Assembly (NCBI GenBank): GCA_917880885.1
Contig: OU862913.1
Span: 2,418,001-2,482,000 of the forward strand
Source: Limnephilus marmoratus
Taxonomy: Eukaryota; Arthropoda; Insecta; Trichoptera; Limnephilidae
Length of the DNA stretch: 64,000 nt
Reading direction: 5' to 3'
This document shows positions 54,384 to 64,000 of the stretch, piece by piece. Each line of letters starts with the position of its first letter. Within the stretch, counting starts at the first letter, position 1. The notes below the pieces were generated by a model, which was given only the letters and a program-made list of their open reading frames with translations, was not told the origin of the DNA and made no database searches. The translations under genes were made by a program, and so were the position numbers.

Positions 54384-54690
54384 TGATTTATTGACGTTTC
54401 GAAACAATCTCACACCTTTTTACTCTGAGAAACGCCGCTGCTCGTTACACCAAATACTTCTTCCGCAGATGATATTTTAATTACGTGCTTTTTAAATAAT
54501 AAAAAAATACAGTTAAAAGAGAATTACTTATTTTTTATAATTCCTCTCAAAGAAAGAAAGTGCTCGTGTTTTAATTCTGTTTGTTGAAGTGCTTTAGGAT
54601 AAGCAATATTTTTGAAGTGAAAACTTCTCTAGCACCGTTGTGATTTGAAACTCGATGAAACGAAAAATCAACACAAAAAAGAGACAGACA
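54384..54690. mobile_element. Possible PLE-related remnant
   Basis: TTTATTGACGTTTCGAAACA resembles the end of a PLE terminal repeat read on the minus strand (GAAACGTCAATAAA). At 54632-54660 CTAGCACCGTTGTGATTTGA and AACTCGATGAAACGAAAAAT match the PLE-adjacent sequence at 4050-4108 (minus). The hammerhead 5' core is not intact. Orientation of the two clues is opposite, so the structure is unclear. Confidence 0.35.
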
Positions 54691-55204
54691 CATACATCTC
54701 TCTATGTGCGGTGTTTTGTAGCCTATCGGTCTCCTATTTGTTCGGTGCTTTGTGTTTTATACGTAGCCTCCCCACTCTTTTCTACTTTAGTTTTCTGAAG
54801 GTTTTACTTCTACCGCATGTGAACTGCGCACAATTTGTTTTCCAGTCTGTAGCGAATATGAAAGAGTCAGAAGGTTTTCCCATGCGTGAGTAGGACACAC
54901 ACATTGCTGTGATAAGTACAAATAGTGTCTTCCTTGAGAGTTTCAAGGAAGATAATGTGTTTTTACGTACCTTTTGCTATCCTCTACCGCTACTATGCGT
55001 CCTTTGCAATCCCTCCCTCCGCCTCTACCTCGTCCCCCACCCCTCTGTCGCCTCTTCCCAACGTATACTTTCATACGAGTGCCGGTTTCCACCCCCGTTC
55101 CGCTCCCGTATCCCTTCCCATCCCTCGCTGCCACTAAACTATATGAAATGCACACTTTTTTCGAATGACTCAGGCGCCACCTATTGCCAATTTTTTACAC
55201 AAAT
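54691..55204. other. C-rich unassigned DNA
   Basis: Overlapping frames on both strands (54909-55211 plus, 54943-55155 minus) come from a CT-rich stretch (CCTCCGCCTCTACCTCGTCC near 55018) and are low-complexity chance translations. Nothing else is recognised. Confidence 0.4.
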
Positions 55205-55360
55205 TTCATAACGCCAGAGCTCACCATTATATACAGAAACATTTGCGAGAGTGCGCATAACAAATCACCAAAGTTTCATTGCAATTGGATCATTGGTATA
55301 AGAACGCAAACGGGATAAACAAAGAAACATCTTGTTTATAAAGATTACTATTACCCAATT
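55205..55360 (-). mobile_element. Possible Helitron-like end
   Basis: The minus strand reads TAATCTTTATAAACAAGATG, TTTGTTTATCCCGTTTGCGT, TCTTATACCAATGATCCAAT, TGCAATGAAACTTTGGTGAT, reminiscent of the fronts of insect Helitron-type repeats (compare 17868). A defined 3' hairpin and CTRR end were not found. Confidence 0.35.
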
Positions 55361-55380
55361 GAATTCGGATTATTTTAAAG

Positions 55381-55442
55381 AATAGGCATTGAACTCAGAC
55401 CTCCTGCATCGCCACACAGTGCCTTTACCACGAGACTTCAGT
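55381..55442 (-). repeat. tRNA-like sequence, minus strand
   Basis: The minus strand reads AGTCTCGTGGTAAAGGCACT, then GGAGGTCTGAGTTCAATGCC: an A-box/B-box pair at tRNA spacing. Arms do not pair as a tRNA. Probably a degraded SINE head. Confidence 0.4.
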
Positions 55443-56099
55443 TTTTACTCACTGGACTTTGGTCGGATACTTGTTATCTTTTTGTATTGATTAAGGATTG
55501 GGGTGAATTAAGATATTGGTTTTTGCATTTTACCTTTATTTATTATTCTTGTAAAGACCCGACAGTGCTGCAGTATCTGTTAATGTATTTCCCATGTAAG
55601 GGCAGGCGTTTCACGCAGACAAACTTTTGATTTAGCTTACAAAGAAGGCAAAGTGTTTCACGTAGGTTTTGTTGGATCTTTCAATTGAGACGTGGTGATT
55701 TTTCAGTTGTTAAAGACTCGTTGGATATATATATGTAAAAAAAGCATTCGAGTTAAATAAATATCGTAATAAAATAAACCATCATTTGTGAAGTAAAGTT
55801 GCATACTTATCTGGTAAATATTCCACCAAAAAATAAATATGTTGTACTTGTTTCATACGTTATCCCGCAGTGCAACAGAGATACTTTGTGTGTTTTATAG
55901 ATCCAATAACAACAGGAATCGACGCTATAAAAGTCACGGAACAATGCAGGAATGTGGATTTATATTTTCTATTGTATTTACTCGAGATTATAAAACTGAA
56001 AGAAGGTAGTTTCTAAGATATTGTCGAGTTTAAAATATGATGGACCTTGCATTAAGCATTGCAGCTTTAAAATGTAACACTCATTCACTGCTAAAATAT
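55443..56099. other. Unassigned DNA
   Basis: No recognised feature. Confidence 0.45.
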
Positions 56100-56553
56100 G
56101 CCAAACTTTTGACCAATTAATAGCTGTGCGCACCATAATTCAATTTGGCAGTCACTTCTGGTCTGGAGCTCCAAAATACCTGAATAATCCCTCCATTCCG
56201 CCCATTCGTTAAAGTACAGGCGTCGTCGGGTGGGAATTCTGAATGCGGCATGCATCGGTACAAACTCGGGAAGCACTCTAAATGTGCATTCCACATTTGT
56301 ACAGAGTTGATATATGTCACATGAGAACGGGTCATTTCTACGACTTGTTCTTGAGTTCAACGCTCTACTGGGGAATGATTTGCCGGCCTCTGTGTTTCCT
56401 CCCTCTTTCAACTTGGGAATCTTTAAGACACAGTCTCACCCCTCTCTTTCCACGAAAAGATCCTCCACACAGCATGCCCAAAGATGACATAGGGCCTGAG
56501 GGAAATTATTTTCTCAGGGAAATGGATGTAAATGTAAAAAAAAGCTTTAATAT
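56100..56553 (+). mobile_element. LINE-B 3' end, plus strand
   Basis: RT C-terminal coding sequence with lesions is followed by GATCCTCCACACAGCATGCC, GACATAGGGCCTGAGGGAAA, TTATTTTCTCAGGG and a poly(A) at 56538-56552. The outer right stem of the hairpin (CTGTGTGGAG) has been lost. Same family as 16397-16850. Confidence 0.8.
56130..56500 (+). pseudogene. LINE-B ORF2, RT C-terminal relic
   Basis: The pieces match 16462-16848: SLVWSSKIPE-type start, RVDICHMRTGHFYDLFLSS, then after a shift WNDLPAS-like (GGGGAATGATTTGCCGGCCT) and WESLRHSLTPLF at the end. At least two frameshifts break it. Confidence 0.65.
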
Positions 56554-56714
56554 CATAATTTATAAAAATAATTTTTACAAATAATATGGATGCTTTTTTA
56601 AAATCCAGAAGCCGTGTTGAAAACTTTTCTAAACGAAAAAGTCTTCCTAAGTTCTGTATTCGTTGGTAAATAGTGGAAGAACGCCAACAAGAATGCCCAC
56701 AGCTGATAAGTTTT

Positions 56715-59700
56715 TGTTTGTTTATTTTTTTATTTTTTTTATTTTTTTATTTATGTTTATTTAGGAAGCATACAGTTGTGTATAAAGTAGTTGTACATAA
56801 AATAGTGAACATAATTTAAACCAGTTAAGTTCCGTTTATATAATAACATTTAGTTGTTAATAGTTAATGATTATGTGATTATGAATCAAGTGGTAATTAA
56901 ACAATTATATAGAAGGTATATGGTGTGAGTACCAAATACCTACTTAAATGTAAAAAAAAATATCAAAAAGGTAATAATAATCAATACAGAAGTAATAGTT
57001 TCCAGTAGTTTTTTAAAATAATAGTACATAGTGTAAAGTAAAAAGTTATTAAAAAGAAAATAATAAACAAGAAATAATAGTTTTCATTTAAGTACATTGT
57101 ACGGTTACTTGGATTTTAAATGATTTAAGGGTACAATGGAAAATGTCAATATCTCTAAGGGCATTATAAGTTTGGCAGATACGCCCGAGCAAGGAGTTTT
57201 GTGCGTATTTCGATTTAAAATGTTGTATATGAAATAAGGTGTTCGATCTGGTATTGCGTTCAGGGCAACGAAATGCAATTCTTTCTAACAAGGCTGGCGA
57301 GTCAATGAGGCAGTTTACAATTTTGAACAGAAACAGTACATCAAAAATTTTCCTCCTTTTGTAAAGAGCAATAGGGTTACACTGATGATTTTGAAAACGA
57401 TAAGACAGGTGTTTCAAAAATTTTTTTTGAATGTTTTCAATTCGGTTAATATAAGTTTGGTATTGAGGATTCCAAATGACAGATGCAAATTCGAGATGAG
57501 ATCTTACATATGCCATATATAGTAGTTCAAGTGTAAAATGTTTATTGAATGGTTTTGTGACGCGAAGAATGAAGCCCAGTTGTTTGTAGGCCTTTTCTAA
57601 GATGTGTTCAATATGATCTTTAAATAGTAATTTAGAGTCAAGTAATACTCCAAGGTCTCTGATTTTTTCTACTCGTTGAAGGGGATCATGGTTCAGATGG
57701 TAAGTGTAGCTGATTGGGTGACGTTTACGTGAAAATGTTATCGCATTACATTTAGTTATATTTAGAAATAATTGGTTTTCTTTGCAATATTCATTAATAC
57801 TGTTGATGTCTTCTTGTAATTTATTGCAATCATCTGCTGAGCTTATGCATTTATATATTTTCATATCATCAGCGTAGAGAATGAAATCAGAATGACTGAT
57901 GACATGTTTGATGTCATTAAGATACAAAGTAAAGAGCAGGGGCCCCAAATGAGAACCTTGCGGCACCCCCGAGGGAATGATTATTATCTGTGACATGTAA
58001 CCTTTCAGAGTAACAGCTTGACTTCTATTTTTAATGTAAGATGAAAACCATCTGAGAAGATTTCCACTTATACCAATTTTTTCGAGTTTGTTTAAGAGTA
58101 TATCATGATTAACTTTGTCGAAAGCCTTAGAAAAATCAGTATAGATAGAGTCAACTTGTTTCTTTTTATCCATAGAATTAAGAACAAAATCGGTGAACTG
58201 CCCCAAGTTCGACTCAACAGATCTGCCTTGAAAAAAACCGTGTTGTTGGGGATTGATAATTGTGTTTTTACATAAATTAAAGAGTTGGTCATAAACGATT
58301 TTTTCCATGATTTTACTTAAAATGCATAACTTTGATATAGGCCTGTAATTCTCAATATTGTGTTTGTCCCCCTTTTTAAAAACAGGTGTAACAAAAGCTT
58401 TTTTCCAAATAGTTGGAAATACGCCTTCTTTGATAGAAAGTGTGAACAGTAATGTAACGGGAGTAACGAGTTGTTCAGCACAATTTAAAATAAATATTGG
58501 ATGTAATTTATCACATCCAGCACTTTTTTTCGTGTCGATATTTTTCAAGTATTTTAATACCAAAGATTTATCAATATTTATTGAATTAAGATGTATTGAA
58601 CTCATATTATCATTATTGATTACATCTTTACTATTATTGGATATGTGTTTAGTTTGAGATGGGACAAAGACAGATTGAAAATAATCATTAAAAAGATTGC
58701 AAATTTGTTGCCCATCACTTGAAGAAATGTTTCCGTAAAATACATTACGAGGTACATCAGAGGAGGTTTGTTTTGATTTGACGAAGGTCCAAAAATATTT
58801 CACATTATTCTTTATGTTTAATTCAGCATTATTTATATAATTTGTGTAACATTCTTTTTCGAGTGTTTTTTGGCGAGTTCTAAGTAAGGAGAATGTATGA
58901 TAATCAGAAAGTTTGGAGTATTTTTTAAATTTACGGTGAAATTTTAGTTTTTCTTTGATGATTTTTATTAAGCAAGAATTATACCATACGGGATATTTTG
59001 GAGACAGTTTAATGGTTCGTGATGGGACGTAAAGGTTAATAGCTTCATAAATAATTTCGTAGAATTTATTAGTAGCGTCTTCCATGCACATTTTACTGAA
59101 AATATGTGACCAGTTAAATTCTTCTAGAAATTTATTAATTTTAATATAATCAGCTGAGTTAAACAATAATACTTGCCGTGATAAATATTTTAAACCGGGG
59201 TCCTTTTGAAGTATTATTTCGATATGTAATGATTTGTGATGTGAATCTTCGGTAAGAAAGGGAGGACAGCAGGGCAGTAGTGTACAGTTCAAATTGCTTA
59301 TTACGAGATCAAGAACGCGTTTGTTTATATTAAGTATGTTATTATATTGATGAAAGTCACAGAGTGAAAGAAAATCTATCACATGAGTGCTGGCTTCATC
59401 GGTGGCTGGTTGTGGGTTCATTTGATTTAAATTAAGATTATGATTTGGGGACCAGACAAGTTTTGATATATTGTAGTCTCCTACGAGAATGAAGTCATCA
59501 TCGGGATTATTTATTCGGAGATAACTAGCGGATTCGAAATGATTAATAAGGCTGCTAGTATGTTTGGTGCCTTGTGGGTGGTAAGAACAACAAATGTTTA
59601 TTCTTTTGTTAGGGGTAGTCGAAATGATACTTACCCATATGTCCTCAGTTTCTTGTGTTGACCAACTCGTCTGTTCAATGACATTATATTTAGATTGAAT

Positions 59701-59905
59701 GGCAATAAGAACCCCGCCTCCCATAGTTTGGCCTGTGAGATTATAGTTTCTATCCCGTCTAAAAACATTGTACCTGTCATCAAAAATCTCTTGATTACTG
59801 ATATTATCTAGGAGCCATGTCTCTGAAATACATATAACGTCAAAATCAGTATTCATAACGGACCTTAGATTATACCTCAGATTATAATAGAATTACTTTT
59901 CTAAT
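56715..59905 (-). mobile_element. Jockey/CR1-group LINE, nearly full ORF2
   Basis: The minus-strand element comprises an ORF2 lacking only the very start of the endonuclease, ~330 bp of 3' UTR and an AAATAAAAAAAT-type tail (56715-56760). The 5' truncation is near 59905, where the upstream frame meets a stop. No ORF1 is present. No target duplication was recognised. Confidence 0.8.
57088..59856 (-). CDS. LINE ORF2: endonuclease (N-terminally short) and reverse transcriptase
   Basis: The 922-residue ORF is open throughout. Endonuclease motifs: DFDVICISETWLLD (Glu), MGGGVLIAIQS, NICCSYHPQG (Tyr), ILVGDYNISKLVW (Asp/Asn), VLDLVISNLN (Asp) and EDSHHKSLH (His). The first motif (Asn in Q-N-x-R-S/G) lies upstream and is only partly present in frame (YNLRYNLRSV before the ATG). 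RT core: ENYRPISKLCILSKIMEKIV, YTDFSKAFDKVNHDILLNKL, SGVPQGSHLGPLLFTLYLND, catalytic YADDMKIY. The C-terminus has RDLGVLLDSKLLFKDHIEHI and LEFASVIWNPQY. The missing endonuclease start means it probably cannot nick target DNA, though the RT may be sound. The lack of stops suggests a young copy. It differs clearly from the ORF2 at 7061-10033. Confidence 0.88.
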   Translation of the reverse strand: MNTDFDVICISETWLLDNISNQEIFDDRYNVFRRDRNYNLTGQTMGGGVLIAIQSKYNVIEQTSWSTQETEDIWVSIISTTPNKRINICCSYHPQGTKHTSSLINHFESASYLRINNPDDDFILVGDYNISKLVWSPNHNLNLNQMNPQPATDEASTHVIDFLSLCDFHQYNNILNINKRVLDLVISNLNCTLLPCCPPFLTEDSHHKSLHIEIILQKDPGLKYLSRQVLLFNSADYIKINKFLEEFNWSHIFSKMCMEDATNKFYEIIYEAINLYVPSRTIKLSPKYPVWYNSCLIKIIKEKLKFHRKFKKYSKLSDYHTFSLLRTRQKTLEKECYTNYINNAELNIKNNVKYFWTFVKSKQTSSDVPRNVFYGNISSSDGQQICNLFNDYFQSVFVPSQTKHISNNSKDVINNDNMSSIHLNSINIDKSLVLKYLKNIDTKKSAGCDKLHPIFILNCAEQLVTPVTLLFTLSIKEGVFPTIWKKAFVTPVFKKGDKHNIENYRPISKLCILSKIMEKIVYDQLFNLCKNTIINPQQHGFFQGRSVESNLGQFTDFVLNSMDKKKQVDSIYTDFSKAFDKVNHDILLNKLEKIGISGNLLRWFSSYIKNRSQAVTLKGYMSQIIIIPSGVPQGSHLGPLLFTLYLNDIKHVISHSDFILYADDMKIYKCISSADDCNKLQEDINSINEYCKENQLFLNITKCNAITFSRKRHPISYTYHLNHDPLQRVEKIRDLGVLLDSKLLFKDHIEHILEKAYKQLGFILRVTKPFNKHFTLELLYMAYVRSHLEFASVIWNPQYQTYINRIENIQKKFLKHLSYRFQNHQCNPIALYKRRKIFDVLFLFKIVNCLIDSPALLERIAFRCPERNTRSNTLFHIQHFKSKYAQNSLLGRICQTYNALRDIDIFHCTLKSFKIQVTVQCT

Positions 59906-60281
59906 AAAAGCCATGAATTACAAGAAGGTCATGGGCCATGTGGTAATGCAGGGAACACGCCATGTTCAACTAAAAGTATCTATTTATTATACATTGGCTG
60001 ATATTTGACCCCTTTATCGATAAATTTCTGTTATACTGCATAATAAAAGAATAGTGTAACTGCCGTCATTTATTTTAGAAGCGGTCAATAATTCGGTAGT
60101 AAGACTGGGTAAATAATGTGTGCAGTCGGGTTCGTATCCCGCTGAGGTTAATTTGTGTAATTTTGTCTTAAAAAAACTTTGGTTTTGTAGGTATTCCCTG
60201 ATGATGAACACCGACAATATTTGACCAAAATAGAATAAATCCACCAATTTTTAAATAAAAAGACAAACATGATGCTCGGGA
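59906..60281. other. Unassigned, with a tRNA-like stretch
   Basis: At 60085-60140 AATTCGGTAGTAAGACTGGG ... AGTCGGGTTCGTATCCCGCT has a good B box and may be a SINE head. CCTGATGATGAACACCGACA at about 60196 recalls a PLE hammerhead start, but no GAAAC follows. Confidence 0.4.
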
Positions 60282-60650
60282 AGTGGCGTAGCGAGAGGGA
60301 GGGGCGGGGGGGGGGGGGGGGGGGGGGCGGTCTGCCCCGGGTGCCACCCGATAGGGAGGTGACACTCGATCGTGGAAAAAAAAGGGTATTGTATACATTA
60401 ACACGTTCTGTTAGTTTCTGTCATATATTCCCTGTGGATTGCCCCGAATTTTGTATCTAGGTCTTTTTGCAGGCGAACATAGCCTATATTTGTGGAAAAA
60501 TCTGAAATTTTCTAGCCACCCCCCCCTCCCCCAGGATGGACCAATTTTATGAAGTCAATAGTAGCGTCTTGAATTTTTTGAATTTAGTCAAATTTAATAA
60601 GGGGGGGGGGGGGGAGGGGTGACATCACGCCCCGGCTAGCTACGCCACTG
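60282..60650. mobile_element. hAT-type MITE with long G-runs
   Basis: The left end AGTGGCGTAGCGAG and right end CTAGCTACGCCACTG are inverted termini of the CAGTGGCGTAGC kind. Flanks GCTCGGGA (60274-60281) and CACTCGGG(A) (60651-60659) are near-identical and probably the remains of an 8 bp target duplication. The interior holds two long G-runs (about 60307-60327 and 60601-60614), a C-run near 60515, and CCGGGTGCCACCCGAT. No coding sequence. Confidence 0.75.
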
Positions 60651-60669
60651 CACTCGGGAAATACATTAA

Positions 60670-60990
60670 CCATGACTTAGCGGGGTACCCCGGATTCATT
60701 GATTGAAGTTTGTCCGAATCTTAGCGGCGGATGCGTCTGCTCATCTGCTGCGTGGTAGGCCAGATCGAGAGAGACAGTTTAAGGGAGGCATTTTGACCAC
60801 TCCAACCAGCCTCGCACCGCACTGGAGGGATAGATTCATACGTCTGTCACTCCTGGACACACTGACGAACCGATTCCTTACCAACTCTTTTTTCTTCTCA
60901 GAAACGCCTCTCAATCTTTCCTATAAAAACCCTCCACACAGCATCCCCAAAGATGACCTCCTCCGTGAAAAATGTAAAAAAAAAACAGAT
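60670..60990 (+). mobile_element. SINE-B copy, 5'-truncated
   Basis: Runs CATGACTTAGCGGGGTACCC, TTGTCCGAATCTTAGCGGCG, GCCAGATCGAGAGAGACAGT, GATAGATTCATACGTCTGTC, CCTCCACACAGCATCCCCAA, AGATGACCTCCTCCGTGAAA, AATGTAAAAAAAAAACAG. The inner hairpin is deleted. Confidence 0.8.
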
Positions 60991-62099
60991 TAAAAAACAA
61001 CTAATCATATCAATGAGTCATTCGTTTAAATTCAATGAAACTGTCAGGTTTTACGGTCAAAAGACCAACCGCAGCGGACCGGTGCCCTTCCGCCCTGCCT
61101 CCGGTGACCCGATGCTCTCTTTTATCCCTAGTGTCTTCAGGTTTTTCCGTCCTTAATCCCAACACTTTCTTCGAGAGCCGACCGGGAAGCCGGCTTAGGG
61201 GCGCGGACACCGAGTCTCGCTTGCGACTGGACTGATCAGATGGCTCCGCTTATCCTCGGCGGGACTGCCGGGTGACTGTAGCTCAGCTGCTTTGGTTAAG
61301 TTAAACAATCTCATCATAATATGTATTTTTTTATTCTGAATGTTAACAAACTTTTATTTCAGCTACATCAGGTGGCGGAGATGAGACGTGTTATAAATAA
61401 TATATAAATCCATACACAATGCCATCTCTGATACTGACAAAATCAAAACATGGACAGTTGTGCATTGATGATTGCTTCGTTGTGTAATTTTTGACTTAAT
61501 AAAAAAACTGAATTTAATTCAACAGTTATTGATTCTGAGGCGGTACGAAGTTCGTCGGGTCAGCTAGTTCTAAAATAATTACAAACAAAAATGGTTCTTG
61601 ATAAAAAGATGTATACACCCGTCAAAATGAAAGTATTTCCTACACCTCAGTATGCAGTCCTGATAAATGTTAGCCAGTCAAAAGGTTTGACAAAAAGGCT
61701 GCTTGCTTTCTGCCGGAATCCACTAACGAAGCGGCACAGCGCGCAGCACATAAAGGTTTGCACCTGCATTGTTATAAAGTTTGAATGAGAGCCGTCAGGT
61801 TTGAGTCCATTCATCAGATTAAATCAATTGCGTCGACTTTTTTTCACATCAGATGTGAACAAGGAGAAATGGGTCCGTTGAGATATTCGTCGGAAATAGC
61901 AACATAAATCATAATTACTAATTTACGGAACAAGTTTACGTTTACGGAAATCAAAATGACAATTGAAAATTGGTTAATGATTTCTTTATTATTAAAATAT
62001 TAGGTACAAAAACTGAATATAAACTTAAGAAAGGTCCAAGAAACTTACTGAGTCACATACACTAGTCATGTAGAAAATCGAATTCACAGACTCTTGATT
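60991..62099. other. Mostly unassigned; possible Helitron-like 3' end
   Basis: At about 61545-61572 GCGGTACGAAGTTCGTCGGG followed by TCAGCTAGT resembles a Helitron-type 3' terminus (short palindrome then CTAG-T), but no matching 5' end was found. A GC-rich patch at 61075-61260 gives overlapping frames on both strands with no family signature. Confidence 0.35.
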
Positions 62100-62360
62100 T
62101 TTTTTTCATTAACTTCACACAGGAGGCCTTGAAGATATTTTTATCTTTAGGAATGCTGTGCGGAGGGTCTTTTAAAGGGAGGAGAAGAAGTTTCAGGAAG
62201 AAAAAAGGCATGACGGAGTGGATAGGGATCTGTAGGTCAGTGTATCAAGGAGTGACATATGAATCCCCCCACACTGCGACACTGTCAAAGGATCTCCCTC
62301 ATTCGTCCTCTCCCGATCCGACCCACCTCGAAGCTGGCAGGCAGTCGCATCCGCCAATAA
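62100..62360 (-). mobile_element. SINE-B copy, 5'-truncated
   Basis: The minus strand shows GGATCGGGAGAGGACGAATG, GGATTCATATGTCACTCCTT, CCCTCCGCACAGCATTCCTA and CCTCCTGTGTGAAGTTAATG with a poly(A) at 62100-62107. The outer stem pairs with one mismatch. Confidence 0.75.
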
Positions 62361-62628
62361 TATTTATGTTCTCTGTGAAAATCTCTATCAGTCTCCATGT
62401 AGATCTGTAAATGGTTTCCTGGTTTTCCCCTTATACCCCTCCCCTTAAACCTCCCTTCACTCAAGTTAGAGTTAGAAATTCACTGAAAACACTGCTCAAT
62501 ATATACATATAACGTTTATATCTACAGACAACATTCCGGAATAGCCGCAGAGAGAAATAAGATGAATGCTGTGCTCTAAAGACATGAATTCCAGTGGCGA
62601 ATTGTGACGCGTCCTTAATGTGTCCATT
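62361..62628. other. Unassigned DNA
   Basis: No recognised feature. Confidence 0.45.
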
Positions 62629-64000
62629 CATTTATTTTTTATTTTTTATTGAAACATATAACAAAGGTTACATACAATTTTACAATATAATAATCAATAT
62701 TTCAATCACTCTCCTAATAAAGCAGCTGCTTGTGTTTAGGAGAGGACAACTAAAAAAAAATTACATTTGTTTAAATTAAAACAAAAAATATTGGTAATTT
62801 AACAAAAAAATATGAGTGATACATATTAATGATAAAAAAAATATTAAATGATAAAAAAAATATTAGTGATATATAATGATAAAATACAGATAAAAGTAAT
62901 AAAAATATAGGTTAGTTAATAAATGATTTAAAGTAAAAGCAAAAACATATATCTGAAATGCAATACATATTTCTAAATATAATAAACAATAAGTTAAATT
63001 TATGAGGTGGTACTAGAATATTTTAATTTAATTTTTTTTTTATATTTTTCATAGCTTTCTTCCGATCGTATATCAAGGGGTAATTTATTAAATAATTTTA
63101 TACCCTTGAATGTATAGTGATGCTGTGCTGTTGTGGTTCGCACTAGTGGCACGGTTAATCCTCCAACAGATATTATTCTTTTGCTTATATTTAATTGTGG
63201 TAAATTATTTTTACTAAAGAAATCTTTATGTATTTGTAATAGTGCAATTTTGTCATAAATTTTTTTAAGTGGGGGAACCGGGAAATCTTGAAAAACATTT
63301 ATAGTTGGATAGTAATAGGGCTTTTTTAGGATGATTTTTATTAATATTTTTTGAATTGTTTCCAATGGGAGAAGGGTTGCTTTGTATGCACCCCCCCAAG
63401 CCACGATTCCATATTGTAGTACAGAATGCGCAAGTGCATAATAAATATCTTTTAGTATTTTTAATGATACAGTATTTCTTAATCTAAAAAATATATAGAT
63501 CAGTTTTCTCATTCTGTCTACTGTGGAATTTATTTGACTTTTCCATTTGATGTTATTATCGATAATTATTCCAAGATATTTTATGTCTTCTTTGCTACTA
63601 ATGTATATACAGTTTGAGTTACAGGGTGCGATTTTAAGAAGGCAATTTCTTTCGTGAATTTTTATGCTTAGATTTTTATTTGAGATATTTCCTGTTAGAC
63701 TATAAGGTATAAAATGGGTTTTCTCGACATTTAGTTTTCAATAAGTTTTCGTCAAACCATACTTTTAAGATATTTATTGCATTATTAGCTAATATTTCGA
63801 CCTCATTCCAAGAATTTCCTTCAATAGTAATAACTGTATCATCTGCATATGATATAATGTTTCCAATGATTGGGAGTTCAAAAAGTTCATTAACATATAA
63901 TATGAATAGTAAAGGTCCTAAAACAGTTCCTTGTGGAATTCCAAAATCTATATTTTCTATTTCACTTAGTTCGTTGTTTACTTTTACCTGTTGAGTTCTT
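62629..64000 (-). mobile_element. CR1-group LINE running off the right edge
   Basis: The minus-strand 3' end has an A/T-rich tail at 62630-62650, ~350 bp of 3' UTR and ORF2 coding sequence that continues beyond 64000. Same family as the insertion at 1233-2145, judged by closely similar C-terminal residues. Confidence 0.8.
63000..64000 (-). pseudogene. LINE ORF2, RT domain, one frameshift, partial
   Basis: From the right edge leftwards the frame reads RTQQVKVNNELSEIENIDFG, IPQGTVLGPLLFILYVNELF, the catalytic SYADDTVITIEG, then WFDENLLK. An extra base in the T-run 63735-63738 breaks the frame. The shifted frame continues SLTGNISNKNLSIKIHERN, DIKYLGIIIDNNIKWKSQIN, MRKLIYIFFRLRN, IYYALAHSVLQYGIVAWGG, LPLETIQKILIKIILKKP, AQHHYTFKGIKLFNKLPLDI, and a stop at 63000. 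Without that single insertion the RT would be whole across the visible part. The N-terminal endonuclease lies outside the window. Confidence 0.8.

Noticed and set aside
54909..55211. Overlapping ORFs on both strands in a CT-rich tract
   Set aside because: Multiple frames open on both strands reflect low-complexity sequence. No family signature or gene context.
60190..60235. PLE hammerhead at CCTGATGATGAACACC
   Set aside because: The CTGATGA box is there, but no paired stem II and no GAAAC follow within range.

Overview
The window looks like AT-rich, gene-poor nuclear DNA of an arthropod, most probably an insect. I base this on the mix of mobile elements: APE-type LINEs of the CR1/Jockey group, an RTE-type LINE, Penelope-like (PLE) remnants with hammerhead ribozyme motifs, tRNA-headed SINEs, solo LTRs, hAT-type MITEs and Helitron-like pieces. 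The species cannot be fixed from sequence alone. There is no sign of bacterial genes, rRNA or an intact tRNA.

Layout. 0-4.2 kb: a tRNA-SINE split by a LINE insertion, an RTE 3' stub, and a PLE remnant with a GIY-YIG endonuclease piece, a 3 x 103 bp tandem repeat and a hammerhead motif. 4.2-10.63 kb: a near-complete CR1-group LINE with a frameshifted PHD/coiled-coil ORF1, an intact 990-residue endonuclease/RT ORF2, a 3' hairpin and an AAAT-type tail. A ~325 bp direct repeat flanks its ORF2. 10.6-18.1 kb: SINE-B copies, a tRNA-bearing foldback element, a LINE-B 3' end and a Helitron-like piece. 18.2-25.1 kb: an old duplicated segment, three SINE-A copies and a solo LTR with a perfect CTAG target duplication. 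25.8-26.1 kb: the one good candidate for a host gene, a first coding exon on the minus strand behind a CpG-rich leader. 26.9-28.1 kb: a split SINE-B, a cysteine-rich (piggyBac-like) stub and a PLE palindrome. 29-34.8 kb: further repeats, then a terminal-inverted-repeat element enclosing a two-exon gene for a 42-residue acidic peptide. 36-44.4 kb: LTR-like repeats, RT relics, a second PLE palindrome and an 18 x 7 bp minisatellite. 44.4-48.9 kb: no recognised feature. 49-64 kb: LINE 3' ends, nested SINE/LTR insertions, a long minus-strand LINE ORF2 (922 residues), a G-run hAT MITE and a LINE that runs off the right edge.

Two relationships link many features. SINE-B copies share their ~100 bp 3' end, which can fold as a nested hairpin, with the 3' ends of LINE-B copies. 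This suggests that LINE-B supplied the reverse transcriptase for SINE-B. Separately, three PLE-derived loci carry hammerhead cores, and two of these are near-perfect palindromes with one ribozyme motif per strand. All boundaries were read by eye and are approximate unless a target duplication or terminal inverted repeat fixes them.
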